Shown piece by piece: positions 16,887-25,986 of a stretch of DNA of 64,000 nt; positions within the stretch are counted from its first letter, which is position 1, and each line of letters opens with the position of its first letter. The notes below the pieces were generated by a model. That model was not told the DNA's origin, ran no database searches, and worked only from the letters and a program-made list of their open reading frames with translations. Position numbers and translations under genes: made by a program. This stretch comes from Minwuia sp048007105 (GTDB taxonomy: Bacteria; Pseudomonadota; Alphaproteobacteria; Minwuiales; Minwuiaceae): positions 3,100,001-3,164,000 of the forward strand of contig NZ_CP180352.1 in NCBI RefSeq assembly GCF_048007105.1, read 5' to 3'.

Positions 16887-17929
16887 GCGAGTTCTCCCTG
16901 CAGCACGCCGTCCTTGACGACCGTGACGTTGTCCAGACTGACCGTGTGGTTGCGCATGGGCAGGTCGAAATGGCCCAGCGTATGGCGGCCGGCCACCTCG
17001 TTGGCGCCGGTGGAGTAGAGGAAGTTGCCGGCGAAGGCCCGCATCTCGGTGCCGTTGTATTGCGACGGGTCGTAGGCCGCCATGGCGTCCCAGCGCGCGC
17101 TCGGGTTCATGCCCCAGCCGACATGGCTGACGGCATAGGCCTCGCGGTCGCCCCAGGCGGCGATGTAGCTACGAAACAGGTTTGCATCGACGCCGTCGCC
17201 CTCGATCGAGGTCACGAAATCATTCTCGACGATCAGCCGGATCGGACGGTCGACATAGCGCTTGAAGGTCAGGTTCACGTCGCCGGTGTCCATGACGATG
17301 GTGCCGTTCACCGATCCGGGCGCGGGGAAGCAGAGACAGAGCCCGCCCGGCCAGTGCGTGATCGTTCCGGCGCGCTTCGTGTAGCCCCAGCCGCCGCCCG
17401 CGGGCGCCTTCTCGACATCCACGGTCAGGTCGGTGCCGGCGGGCGAGGTGACGCGCATCTCCTTCGCATCGCGCAGCATCTTGATGCCGGTCTTCACCTT
17501 CGCCTCGAGTTCCGGCGTCGGCGCGAGCCGCTCCAGCAGCTCCGGATGCTCGTTGGAGACCATCAGCACCCGCGAACCGCCCTTCAGGATCGCCGGCAGT
17601 TCCGGGGCGTGCAGGAGGCCTTCCACCGTGCAGTCGGCGACGAAGCCGACCGATCCCAGCGCGCCGATGACCGGCTCCAGTCCCTGGATGGCGTCCGACG
17701 CGCCGGTCGAACGGACCGGGGCGGGGGCCGACTGCTTGGGCGTCGGCAGCACGACGTGAAACGGCTTCGCGCCCAGTTGCAGCAGCGCCAGTTCCGCCAG
17801 ATGGACGATGACGGGGCGGCTCTGGGTCTCGGAAAGGATGGCGCAGACCTCGCCCTCCTTCACGTCGCACAGGCGGAAGGTGTTGACGAAGGCCTCGATC
17901 CACTTGCCCTCGATGCGTTCCTGCAGCAT
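16883..17929 (-). CDS. NicX-like 2,5-dihydroxypyridine 5,6-dioxygenase / aminopeptidase M29-like protein
   Basis: The 348-residue product belongs to the group that joins NicX-type dioxygenases with M29-like aminopeptidases; automatic annotation often calls it leucyl aminopeptidase. It has H269 in SHVGWG and H320-F-D322 in LGHFDLP. These match, in kind and almost in number, the iron ligands I recall for Pseudomonas NicX (H265, H318, D320). That favours an Fe(II) extradiol ring-opening oxygenase over a peptidase. The ATG at 17929 has AGGAG upstream; an earlier in-frame ATG lacks one. It is translationally coupled to the alpha/beta hydrolase. The true substrate is unproven. Confidence 0.75.
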   Translation of the reverse strand: MLQERIEGKWIEAFVNTFRLCDVKEGEVCAILSETQSRPVIVHLAELALLQLGAKPFHVVLPTPKQSAPAPVRSTGASDAIQGLEPVIGALGSVGFVADCTVEGLLHAPELPAILKGGSRVLMVSNEHPELLERLAPTPELEAKVKTGIKMLRDAKEMRVTSPAGTDLTVDVEKAPAGGGWGYTKRAGTITHWPGGLCLCFPAPGSVNGTIVMDTGDVNLTFKRYVDRPIRLIVENDFVTSIEGDGVDANLFRSYIAAWGDREAYAVSHVGWGMNPSARWDAMAAYDPSQYNGTEMRAFAGNFLYSTGANEVAGRHTLGHFDLPMRNHTVSLDNVTVVKDGVLQGELA

Positions 17930-17939
17930 GGCCGTCTCC

Positions 17940-18833
17940 TCAGACCGAGTAGACCGACTTTTCGGTCGGCGCGCCATCGGTCTTCACCCGGCCGTCGCCG
18001 GTCATGTGCACCAGATGCGCGTAGACCGAACGGGCGGCGGCACGGTGCAGCGACTTGTCGACGTCGGCATACATGACGGCAACCATCTCCGGGATCGTCT
18101 TCGGCCCGCTCTTCAACACGTCGAGGATCTGGTTCTCGCGCAGTTGCCGGTGCGACTTGTAGGCCTGCACGTAGTTGTGGACGTCCCGGATCGGCGCCCC
18201 GTGCGTCGGGTAGTAGATGGCGTCGTCGCGGGCCAGCAGCTTGTCGAGCGAGTTGAAATAGTCGGTCATGTCGCCGTCGGGCGGCGAGACGATGGTGGTC
18301 GACCAGCCCATGATGTGGTCGCCCGTGAACAGCGCCTTCTCCTCGCGGAGCGCGAAGCAGATGTGGTTGGAGGTGTGGCCGGGCGTGTGGACGCATTCCA
18401 CCGACCAGCCGTCGCCTTCGATCACGTCGCCGTCGCGGACCTGATGGTCGGGATCGAAGTCGAAATCGCCGCCTTCCTCGACCTTCGGCCCGTCCTTGCC
18501 GGAACCGTGCGGCCCGTAGGCCCAGGTCTTCGCGCCGGTCTTCTCCTTCAGCAGACGCGCGCCGGGCGAGTGGTCGACATGGGTGTGTGTGACCAGCTGA
18601 TGGGTGATCGTCTCGCCCTCGGTCGCCCGCAGGATGGCGTCGACATGCTTCGGATCCGCCGGGCCGGCGTCGATCACGGCGACATTGCCCTCGCCGATGA
18701 TGTAGGTGCCCGTGCCCTTGAAGGTGAACGCGCCGGGGTTGGGACACACCACGCGGCGGATCAGCGGGGTGAGCCGATCCACCTCGCCGTACTCGATGTC
18801 CAGTTCCCGGATGAATGGAATGGCGTAGGCCAT
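17940..18833 (-). CDS. MBL fold metallo-hydrolase
   Basis: The 297-residue protein has the zinc-binding motif THTHVDHSPG near residue 95, the later ligands in HTPGHTSNHICF and D in FTGDHIMGW, so it should be an active glyoxalase-II-like hydrolase. A C-terminal segment of about 80 residues looks like the winged-helix tail found in LACTB2-type members. I chose the second ATG (18833) because GAGGGGAG lies about 9 bases before it; the ATG at 18860 is weaker. It is the first gene of the leftward catabolic unit and diverges from livH. It may hydrolyse a thioester or lactone of the pathway. Confidence 0.87.
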   Translation of the reverse strand: MAYAIPFIRELDIEYGEVDRLTPLIRRVVCPNPGAFTFKGTGTYIIGEGNVAVIDAGPADPKHVDAILRATEGETITHQLVTHTHVDHSPGARLLKEKTGAKTWAYGPHGSGKDGPKVEEGGDFDFDPDHQVRDGDVIEGDGWSVECVHTPGHTSNHICFALREEKALFTGDHIMGWSTTIVSPPDGDMTDYFNSLDKLLARDDAIYYPTHGAPIRDVHNYVQAYKSHRQLRENQILDVLKSGPKTIPEMVAVMYADVDKSLHRAAARSVYAHLVHMTGDGRVKTDGAPTEKSVYSV

Positions 18834-18863
18834 GGCGGTCGCGCTCCCCTCGTGCTCCATGAA

Positions 18864-18891
18864 TTGACAGGGATACCGCTTCCCCTATTCT
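18864..18891 (+). promoter_or_regulatory. Predicted sigma-70 promoter of the liv operon
   Basis: A perfect TTGACA at 18864-18869 is followed, after a 16-base spacer, by TATTCT at 18886-18891. This would start transcription near 18898, about 114 bases before the TTG start of livH. It lies in the roughly 180-base divergent region between the MBL hydrolase and livH, so both units may be controlled together. Confidence 0.5.
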
Positions 18892-19011
18892 GCGGCAACC
18901 TGCCGGAAGGGCGTACGGATTCGGAATACCGGGCGTGCGCTGACAACGGCAGGACAAATACAAACCGCGTTGCCTCTGAAAGGGGAGAGGCCGCGCGGCG
19001 GGGAGGACAGA

Positions 19012-19896
19012 TTGGATAGTTTCCAGATCTACATCTCGTTGTTGATCAACGGGCTGTCGCTGGGCTGCATTTACGGCCTGATCGCGCTCGGCTTCGTGCT
19101 GATCTACAAGGCGACGGAGATGGTGAATTTCGCCCAGGGCGACGTGATGATGGTGGGCGCCTTCATCGCCTTCGGGCTCATCGCGGGCCTCGGCCTCAAC
19201 TTCTGGCTCGGTTTCCTGCTGACCGTGATCATCATGATCGTCTTCGGCTTCCTGCTGGACGTCGTGGTCATCCGTAGGCTGATCGGGCAGCCGCAGTTCT
19301 CGATCGTCATGGCGACCATCGGCATCGGCTACGTGCTGCGCTTCGTCATGCCGTACGCCTACAATGTCGAGCAGATCGCCTTCCTGACGCCGTTCACCGG
19401 CGGCGCAATGCAGGTGGGCGACGTCACGCTGGACTCCGGCAAGCTGGCGGCCATGGGCGGTACCCTCGTGCTCTGCACGATCCTGTACCTGTTTTTCCAG
19501 CGGACCCGGATCGGCGTGGCCATGCAGGCGTCGTCGCAGAACCAGCTGGCGTCCTACTACATGGGCATCCCGGTCGCGTTCATCTTCTCGCTGATCTGGG
19601 GCATCTCGGCCGGCGTCGCGGGCATCACCGGCGTGATGCTGATGCCGATCGCCAACGTGATGGACCCCTCGATCGGCTTCGTCGCGATCAAGGCCTTCGC
19701 CGGCGCCGTCGTCGGCGGGTTCGGCTCGATCCCGGGCGCGCTGGTCGGCGGCATCATCATCGGCATGGTCGAGCAATTCTCCGACTACATCCTGCCTGCG
19801 GGCTACAAGGATATCGCGGTCTACTCGGTGCTGCTCGCCGTCATGGTCTTCCGGCCGGAAGGCATTTTCTCCCAGATGGGCCGGAAGAAGGTCTGA
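19012..19896 (+). CDS. livH: Branched-chain amino acid-type ABC transporter permease (LivH family)
   Basis: The 294-residue permease has about eight hydrophobic segments. It starts with the LivH pattern SLLINGLSLGCIYGLIALG and ends with AGAVVGGFGSIPGALVGG and VFRPEGIF. I chose the TTG at 19012 because GGGGAGG lies 6 bases before it; the frame is open upstream without a good ribosome site. It is the first gene of a complete transporter operon (H-M-G-F) that also carries a CoA ligase and two binding proteins. The family imports branched amino acids but also many organic acids and aromatics. Confidence 0.9.
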   Translation: MDSFQIYISLLINGLSLGCIYGLIALGFVLIYKATEMVNFAQGDVMMVGAFIAFGLIAGLGLNFWLGFLLTVIIMIVFGFLLDVVVIRRLIGQPQFSIVMATIGIGYVLRFVMPYAYNVEQIAFLTPFTGGAMQVGDVTLDSGKLAAMGGTLVLCTILYLFFQRTRIGVAMQASSQNQLASYYMGIPVAFIFSLIWGISAGVAGITGVMLMPIANVMDPSIGFVAIKAFAGAVVGGFGSIPGALVGGIIIGMVEQFSDYILPAGYKDIAVYSVLLAVMVFRPEGIFSQMGRKKV

Positions 19897-19900
19897 CGCC

Positions 19901-21076
19901 ATGAGATTCGTTTTCCGCACCCGCTACGAGCAGGATCTCCGCCTCTGGCGCCACCGCGGCGACCTGATCGCCTACGGTCTGCTGGGCATTGTCCTTGTGC
20001 TGTTTCCTTTCGTCGCCGGCTCCTACTATGTCGGCGAGGCCAATCTGTGGCTGATCTACTCGGTCGCCGCGCTGGGCCTGATGATCGGTATCGGCTTCAC
20101 CGGCATGGTCAGCCTCGGGCACTCGGCCTTTCTCGGCATCGGCGCCTACGCGCACGCCTATTTCATGCAGGAGGGCGTGCCCTTTCTGGTCTCGCTGCCG
20201 CTCGGCGCGCTGCTGGCCGGCATCATGGGCGTCGTGGTCGGCCGTCCGACCCTGCGCATGCACGGCATCTACCTGGCCATCGCCACGCTCGCCTTCGCGC
20301 TGATCACCCAGGAGGTGATGTCGAAGTGGAGCGCCGTGACCGGCGGCTTCGACGGCCTTCCCGTGGCGGCGCCGAAGTTCCTCTCGATCCAGGCGAACGA
20401 GATCTACGGCGGCGAATGGTTTGCCGTCGGCGGTGTGCATGTGGGCTGGGCGGAACTCTGGGATCCGTCATCGCTCTACTTCATCTGCCTGTTCGTTCTG
20501 GCGATCTCGGCGCTGCTGGCGAAGAACCTGCTCCGCAGCCCGACGGGCAGGGCCTTCGTCGCCATCCGCAACTCGGAGATCTCGGCGCAGTCGATGGGCA
20601 TCCATCTGGCGCAGTACAAGACGACGGCCTTCGGCATCTCGGCCTTCGTCACCGGACTGGCCGGCGGCCTGTTCGCCCATCAGATCACGCATCTGGCGCC
20701 CGACGCCTTCAACATCTTCCTGTCGATCGAACTGCTTCTGATCTGCGTCGTCGGCGGCATCGGGACCATCCAGGGCGCCATGCTCGGCGCGCTGTTCCTG
20801 ATCGCCCTGCGCAGCTTCATTCCGATCGCTCGAGACGGTGTCACGGCCTGGTTCGGCGATGCCGAAATGCTGTCGGGCATCGTCCGCTTCGTCAACGCGC
20901 CGGGCCTGGAAGCCGGCCTGTTCGGCCTGCTGCTGGTGCTGTTCATCATTTTCGAGCCGTTCGGCCTCTACGGCCGCTGGCTGAAGGTGAAAACCTATTT
21001 CGACCTCTTCCCGCTCTACAAGAAGGCGACCTTCGCGCGGCAGAAGTCCTACGTTAAGACGGAGCGGCTGCGGTGA
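19901..21076 (+). CDS. livM: Branched-chain amino acid-type ABC transporter permease (LivM family)
   Basis: This is a 391-residue inner-membrane permease with many hydrophobic spans. The LivM hallmark GFTGMVSLGHSAFLGIGAYA lies near residue 70, and FVAIRNSEISAQSMGI and TGLAGGLFAHQ follow. It starts four bases after livH ends and overlaps the GTG of livG. The first 35 residues are rather polar and the C-terminal end after FEPFGLYGRW extends about 35 residues into a basic tail. Confidence 0.92.
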   Translation: MRFVFRTRYEQDLRLWRHRGDLIAYGLLGIVLVLFPFVAGSYYVGEANLWLIYSVAALGLMIGIGFTGMVSLGHSAFLGIGAYAHAYFMQEGVPFLVSLPLGALLAGIMGVVVGRPTLRMHGIYLAIATLAFALITQEVMSKWSAVTGGFDGLPVAAPKFLSIQANEIYGGEWFAVGGVHVGWAELWDPSSLYFICLFVLAISALLAKNLLRSPTGRAFVAIRNSEISAQSMGIHLAQYKTTAFGISAFVTGLAGGLFAHQITHLAPDAFNIFLSIELLLICVVGGIGTIQGAMLGALFLIALRSFIPIARDGVTAWFGDAEMLSGIVRFVNAPGLEAGLFGLLLVLFIIFEPFGLYGRWLKVKTYFDLFPLYKKATFARQKSYVKTERLR

Positions 21077-21831
21077 CGTTCTTCAAGGCAGACAATCTGG
21101 CGATCCACTTCGGCGGCGTGAAGGCCGTCGACGGGGTCAACTTCGACATCGGCGAAGGCGAGGTCTTCACGATCATCGGACCGAACGGCGCAGGCAAGAC
21201 GACCATCTTCAACCTGATCAGCCGGATCTACGAGCCGACGGAAGGCAAGCTGATCTATCAGGATCAGGACATCACCAACACGCCGCCGGACCGGATCGCG
21301 GGCATGGGCATCGCCCGGACCTTCCAGAACATCGAACTGTTCGAACAGGCGACGGTGCTTCAGAACCTGCTGATCGGGCGTCACGCCCACCGAAGCGGCA
21401 ACTTCCTGACCGATCTCCTGTTCCTGTCGTCGGTGCGCCGCCACGAACTGGAGCACCGCGAGAAGGCGGAGGAGGTGATCGAATTCCTCAGCCTCGCGCG
21501 CTACCGCGACCAGCGCATCGCGAACCTGCCCTATGGCGTCCGGAAGGTGGTCGAACTGGGCCGCGCGCTCTGCACGGAGCCGAAGTTGCTGCTTCTGGAC
21601 GAACCCTCGTCCGGCCTCAACGTCGAAGAGACCGGCGACATGGCGTTCTGGATCAAGGACATCCGTGACCTTCTTGGCATCACCGTTCTGATGGTCGAGC
21701 ACGACATGAGCCTGGTGAACCGTGTCTCCGACAGGGTGCTTGCGCTGAACTACGGCCGCGTGATCGCGATGGGCAGCCCTGCCGAGGTGCAGTCCAACGA
21801 CGAAGTCATCCGCGCCTATCTGGGGGGCTGA
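21073..21831 (+). CDS. livG: ABC transporter ATP-binding protein (LivG family)
   Basis: The 252-residue ATPase starts at a GTG that overlaps the livM stop (GTGA). Walker A is GPNGAGKTT at about residues 36-44, followed by the LivG insert GIARTFQNIELF. The signature region is degenerate (NLPYGVRKVVELGRAL) as in this family, Walker B is LLLLDEPSSGLN, and the H-loop is in MVEHDMSLV. It energises the LivHM permease from the cytoplasmic side. Confidence 0.93.
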   Translation: MTFFKADNLAIHFGGVKAVDGVNFDIGEGEVFTIIGPNGAGKTTIFNLISRIYEPTEGKLIYQDQDITNTPPDRIAGMGIARTFQNIELFEQATVLQNLLIGRHAHRSGNFLTDLLFLSSVRRHELEHREKAEEVIEFLSLARYRDQRIANLPYGVRKVVELGRALCTEPKLLLLDEPSSGLNVEETGDMAFWIKDIRDLLGITVLMVEHDMSLVNRVSDRVLALNYGRVIAMGSPAEVQSNDEVIRAYLGG

Positions 21832-21834
21832 GGG

Positions 21835-22608
21835 ATGAGCGAACCGATGCTGAAAGTAGCCAATGTCGAGACCTACTACGGTCCGATCATGGCCATCCGC
21901 GGCGTCAGCCTGGAGGTCAACAAGGGCGACATCGTCACCGTGCTCGGGTCCAACGGCGCCGGCAAGACGACCATCCTGAAGACGATCTCGGGCGTCATGG
22001 ACCCGCGCAAGGGCAAGGTCACCTTCGAGGGGCAGGACATCACCTCGAAGGAACCCGACTGGGTCATGCGCCAGGGCATCAGCCATGTGCCCGAGGGCCG
22101 TGAGGTCTTTCCGTTCCTGAGCGTGCTCGAAAACCTGAGGATGGGCGCCTTCACCCGCAAGGATCCGAAGGGCGTCGCCCAGGACATGGAGATGGTCTTC
22201 AACTATTTTCCCGTCCTGAAGGAGCGGCAGAGCCAGCCCGCAGGTCAGCTCTCCGGCGGCGAGCAGCAGATGCTGGCGATCAGCCGGGCGCTGATGTCGC
22301 GGCCGAAGGTGATGCTGCTGGACGAGCCGTCACTGGGCCTTTCGCCGCGTCTGGTGAAGGAGATCTTCGAGATCATCGTCCGCCTGAACCAGGAGCAGGG
22401 CGTGACCATGCTGCTGGTCGAGCAGAACGCCCACATGGCGCTGAAGACGGCGAAGTTCGGCTATGTGCTCGAGGTCGGCCGTATCGTGCTGGAAGACACC
22501 TGCGAGAAGCTTCTGCAGAAGGAAGACATCCAGGAATTCTATCTGGGCGTGAAGGACGAGGGCGCGCGCGGCGAGCGGCGCTGGAAGAAGAAGAAGCTCT
22601 GGCGTTGA
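21835..22608 (+). CDS. livF: ABC transporter ATP-binding protein (LivF family)
   Basis: The 257-residue second ATPase of the transporter has Walker A GSNGAGKTT, the signature QLSGGEQQMLAISRAL, Walker B VMLLDEPSLGLSP and the H-loop replaced by VEQNAHMAL, which is the normal state in LivF. It follows livG by three bases. The last 20 residues are highly charged and basic (RRWKKKK), an extension beyond the usual end. Confidence 0.93.
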   Translation: MSEPMLKVANVETYYGPIMAIRGVSLEVNKGDIVTVLGSNGAGKTTILKTISGVMDPRKGKVTFEGQDITSKEPDWVMRQGISHVPEGREVFPFLSVLENLRMGAFTRKDPKGVAQDMEMVFNYFPVLKERQSQPAGQLSGGEQQMLAISRALMSRPKVMLLDEPSLGLSPRLVKEIFEIIVRLNQEQGVTMLLVEQNAHMALKTAKFGYVLEVGRIVLEDTCEKLLQKEDIQEFYLGVKDEGARGERRWKKKKLWR

Positions 22609-22639
22609 GCGGGCGCCGGGCATCGGAGGAGACACCGCA

Positions 22640-24517
22640 ATGATGACGGCCCCTTTGATCGAGCATTCCTACAAGGGCGACAACGGCGAGACGATCGTCT
22701 GGCACGAGGACCCGGATGCGCGCACGGTGCCGCAGATGTTCTGGACCCGCGTCCAGAAGTGGGCGAGCCGCACCGCGATGCGGAAGAAGGAATACGGCAT
22801 CTGGCAGAAGATCAGCTGGGCCGATTTCGGTCGCGAGGCGCAGGGTGTCGGCATAGCGCTCGACCAGATGGGCATCGGCAAGGGCGATGTCGTCTGCGTG
22901 CTGTCGAACACGCTGCCGGAATGGATGTACGCCGATATGGGCGTACAGTGCATCGGCGCGGTCTGCGCCGGCATCTATCCGACCGACGCCGCGGCGCAAG
23001 TCGAGTATCTGGTCAACGATTCGAAGTGCCGGGTGATCTTCGTCGAGGACGAGGAGCAGCTGGACAAGGTGCTGTCGATCCGCGGCAACTGCCCGACGCT
23101 GGAGAAGATCGTCATCTTCGACATGGAAGGTCTGGAGAAGTTCGACGACCAGATGGCGGAGAGCTACGAGAGCTTCCGCGACCGCGGTCTGCAGGCCGCC
23201 CAGGGGCACGACTCCCGCTGGCAGGATATGCTCAAGGCGGCGGAGCCCGGCGATCTGGCGATCCTGGTCTACACCTCCGGCACCACCGGTCCGCCGAAGG
23301 GCGCGATGATCAGCCACAACAATCTGGTCTTCCAGATCGTCAACGGCACCCAGATCCTGCCCCAGGAGACGAATGGCGAGCGCATGGCGTTCCTGCCGCT
23401 GTGTCATGTGGCGGAACGGACGCTGACCTATTTCTCGCTCTACACCGGCAATATCGCGAACTTCGTCGAAAGCCCGGAAACCGTCTTCGAGAACATTCAG
23501 GAGATCCAGCCGACCACGTTCTTTGCGGTGCCGCGCATCTGGGAGAAGCTGTTTTCGACCATCAATATCGCGGTCAAGGACGCCACCTCCTTCCAGAAGC
23601 TGGCCTACAAGACCGCGCTGGGGTGGGGCTACGCCGTTGCCGACAAGAAGCTGGCGGGCGAGGAGCCGAGCGGAATCGAGAAGCTCCGCTTCCGCATCGG
23701 CGATTTTCTCGTGCTCCGCAACATCAAGACGCTGATGGGCCTCAGCCGGGTCGACTGGGTCGGCACCGGCGCCGCGCCGATCTCGCCGGAACTGATCCGC
23801 TGGTACATGGCGCTCGGCATCGAGATGCTGGAACTCTACGGCCAGACCGAGAACACCGGCCTCGCGACGACGAACGTGCCGGGCGACATCAAGCTCGGGT
23901 TCGTCGGCAAGAGCGTGCCCTACGGCGAAACCAGGATCTCACCCGAGGGCGAGATCCTGCTGAAGGGCCACCACATCTTCATGGGCTATCTGGGCCAGCC
24001 CGAGAAGACCGCGGAGACCATCGTCGACGGCTGGCTACATACCGGCGATGTGGGGCACATGGACAACCAGGGCTATGTGAAGATCACCGACCGGATGAAG
24101 GACATCATCATCACCGCCGGCGGCAAGAACATCACCCCGTCCGAGATCGAGAACGAACTCAAGTTCTCCCCCTACGTGGCCGACGCCGTGGTCATCGGCG
24201 ACCGGCGCAAGTTCCTGACGGCGCTGATCATGCTCGATCAGGAGAATGTCGAGAAGTTCGCGCAGGACAACGACATCGCCTTCACCAGCTTTGCATCGCT
24301 GGCGCGGGCCCAGGCTGTGATCGAACTGATCGACGGAATCGTCGAGGCGGCGAACACCAAGTTCGCGCAGGTCGAGACCATCAAGAAATTCCGCCTGATC
24401 GACAAGCAGCTCGATCCGGAGGACGAGGAGGTCACGCCGACGATGAAGCTGAAGCGCAGCTTCGTCGAGAAGAAGTATCAGGACCTGATCGACGGCATGT
24501 ATGCGGACGCTGCATAA
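22640..24517 (+). CDS. AMP-dependent acyl-CoA synthetase (long-chain type)
   Basis: The 625-residue adenylate-forming ligase carries the P-loop-like YTSGTTGPPKGAM near residue 210, the acyl-binding region QTENTG near 400 and the C-terminal GWLHTGDVGHMD with the catalytic lysine region ITAGGKNITPSEIEN. It forms an acyl-AMP and then acyl-CoA. It starts 31 bases after livF with GGAGGAG upstream. Lying between transporter ATPases and binding proteins, it probably activates the compound that this transporter imports. Length and motifs resemble long-chain or aromatic acid ligases. Confidence 0.9.
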   Translation: MMTAPLIEHSYKGDNGETIVWHEDPDARTVPQMFWTRVQKWASRTAMRKKEYGIWQKISWADFGREAQGVGIALDQMGIGKGDVVCVLSNTLPEWMYADMGVQCIGAVCAGIYPTDAAAQVEYLVNDSKCRVIFVEDEEQLDKVLSIRGNCPTLEKIVIFDMEGLEKFDDQMAESYESFRDRGLQAAQGHDSRWQDMLKAAEPGDLAILVYTSGTTGPPKGAMISHNNLVFQIVNGTQILPQETNGERMAFLPLCHVAERTLTYFSLYTGNIANFVESPETVFENIQEIQPTTFFAVPRIWEKLFSTINIAVKDATSFQKLAYKTALGWGYAVADKKLAGEEPSGIEKLRFRIGDFLVLRNIKTLMGLSRVDWVGTGAAPISPELIRWYMALGIEMLELYGQTENTGLATTNVPGDIKLGFVGKSVPYGETRISPEGEILLKGHHIFMGYLGQPEKTAETIVDGWLHTGDVGHMDNQGYVKITDRMKDIIITAGGKNITPSEIENELKFSPYVADAVVIGDRRKFLTALIMLDQENVEKFAQDNDIAFTSFASLARAQAVIELIDGIVEAANTKFAQVETIKKFRLIDKQLDPEDEEVTPTMKLKRSFVEKKYQDLIDGMYADAA

Positions 24518-24598
24518 GTCCCGCTGATTCAACCTGTTAGGCTCCTACTTTCCGGGTTCCTGCCATACCGGCGGGTAACCTAGCGTAAAGGAGGAGTT

Positions 24599-25768
24599 AT
24601 GACGAGGTCATTCCTGTTGACCGGTGCGGCTGCTGCCGCGCTGGCGATGACTGCGGCGGCCAACGCCGAAACCCGCGGCGTCACGGCCGACGAGATCGTT
24701 TTCGGCACCCACACAGCCCTGTCCGGACCTGTCGCGGTCTGGGGCGTGCCGTCCGTCGAGGGCATGAAGATGCGGTTCGATGCGGTCAACGATGCCGGCG
24801 GCATCAACGGTCGCATGATTCGCCTGCAGGTCGAGGACAACGAATACCAGGTCCCCAAGGCCGTGCAGGCGGGCAACAAGCTGATCAACCGCGACGGCAT
24901 CTTCGCGATGCTCGGCGCGCTCGGCACCCCGATGAACAACGCCGTGCTGCCGCGCCAGATTTCGGCCGGTATCCCGAACCTGTTCCCGTTCTCGTCGGCC
25001 CGGCAGATGTATCTGCCGACCCACGATCTGAAGTTCGTTGCGGGCTCGACCTACTACGATCAGATCCGCGCCGCCTACAAGCTGTTCGCCGAGATCAGAG
25101 GCAAGACCAAGCCCTGTGTCATGCATCAGGACACCGATTTCGGGCGTGAGATCGAAGAGGGCGCTGCTGACCAGGCCGCCGCCATGGGGCAGTCGATCGT
25201 CGCCGAGACGGCGCACAAGCCGACGGACAAGGACTTCACCGCCGCCGTCACCAAGCTGCGGCAGGCAGAATGCGATGTCGTCTACATGGGCACCATCGTC
25301 TCCGACACGATCATCCCCTATGTGACCGCCCGCAAGATGGGCTGGAATGTCGACTTCGTCGGCTCGGTCTCGACCTACACCAGCTACACCGCCGGTGCGA
25401 AGGGCGGGGTCACCGAGGGTTACATGTCGATGACCAGCTTCCAGATCGCCTATGAGGACGCCGAGGATCCGGCGGTCCGCGAGTGGTTCAAGACCTATTC
25501 GGACAAGTACGGCAAGAACCCCGACTTTCCGGCCCAGATCGGCTACGTCTATGCCGACCTGACCGTCAAGGCGCTGGAGAATGCGGGCACCGATCTGACG
25601 CTCGATTCGTTCATCGACGGCTTCAACCAGATCAAGGAATACCACGATCTGTTCGGCGGGCCGGCGATCAGCTTCGCACCGGACAAGCGCCAGGGGTCGG
25701 ACGAATCCTTCCTGTCCCAGGTACAGAACGGCCGCTGGGTGCGCATCGGCGAGAATATCGGCTACTAG
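24599..25768 (+). CDS. ABC transporter substrate-binding protein (LivK/HAAT type), copy 1
   Basis: The 389-residue periplasmic protein has a clear signal peptide (hydrophobic residues 4-20, likely cut after ANA, near residue 23). The mature part is a type I binding protein with FGTHTALSGPVAVWG near the start and HKPTDKDFTAAVTKL in the second lobe. A strong AAAGGAGGAG ribosome site precedes it. It feeds the LivHMGF system. The next gene encodes a close paralogue, by eye at least three quarters identical, so this is a tandem duplication. The ligand is unknown. Confidence 0.92.
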   Translation: MTRSFLLTGAAAAALAMTAAANAETRGVTADEIVFGTHTALSGPVAVWGVPSVEGMKMRFDAVNDAGGINGRMIRLQVEDNEYQVPKAVQAGNKLINRDGIFAMLGALGTPMNNAVLPRQISAGIPNLFPFSSARQMYLPTHDLKFVAGSTYYDQIRAAYKLFAEIRGKTKPCVMHQDTDFGREIEEGAADQAAAMGQSIVAETAHKPTDKDFTAAVTKLRQAECDVVYMGTIVSDTIIPYVTARKMGWNVDFVGSVSTYTSYTAGAKGGVTEGYMSMTSFQIAYEDAEDPAVREWFKTYSDKYGKNPDFPAQIGYVYADLTVKALENAGTDLTLDSFIDGFNQIKEYHDLFGGPAISFAPDKRQGSDESFLSQVQNGRWVRIGENIGY

Positions 25769-25986
25769 GCCGCGTTCCGAGAGGCGGCGGACGGAGCAGG
25801 AACCTTCAGTCGGTCCGGTCCCGTTCGCCGCCCTGCTCCTGCAATTTCGGTCCATGAATCCCGCCGGCGTTCCTTCAAACACCGGTGCACGGAAGCCTTT
25901 GCGTTTTCAGCATGTCTGCTAAGCTGCCACCCGGAGAAACGGTCGCGAACAACAAGAACAGCGCGGCGCTCAACGGGAGGAAGTCC

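Noticed and set aside
17860..19920. Minus-strand open frame of nearly 690 codons across the MBL gene and livH
   Set aside because: The translated sequence is low-complexity and charge-rich, and runs through two well-supported genes in other frames.
25769..25986. Terminator or attenuator between the two binding protein genes
   Set aside because: A GGAGCAGG/CCTGCTCC pairing exists, but it is bulged, spans a long loop and has no T tract.
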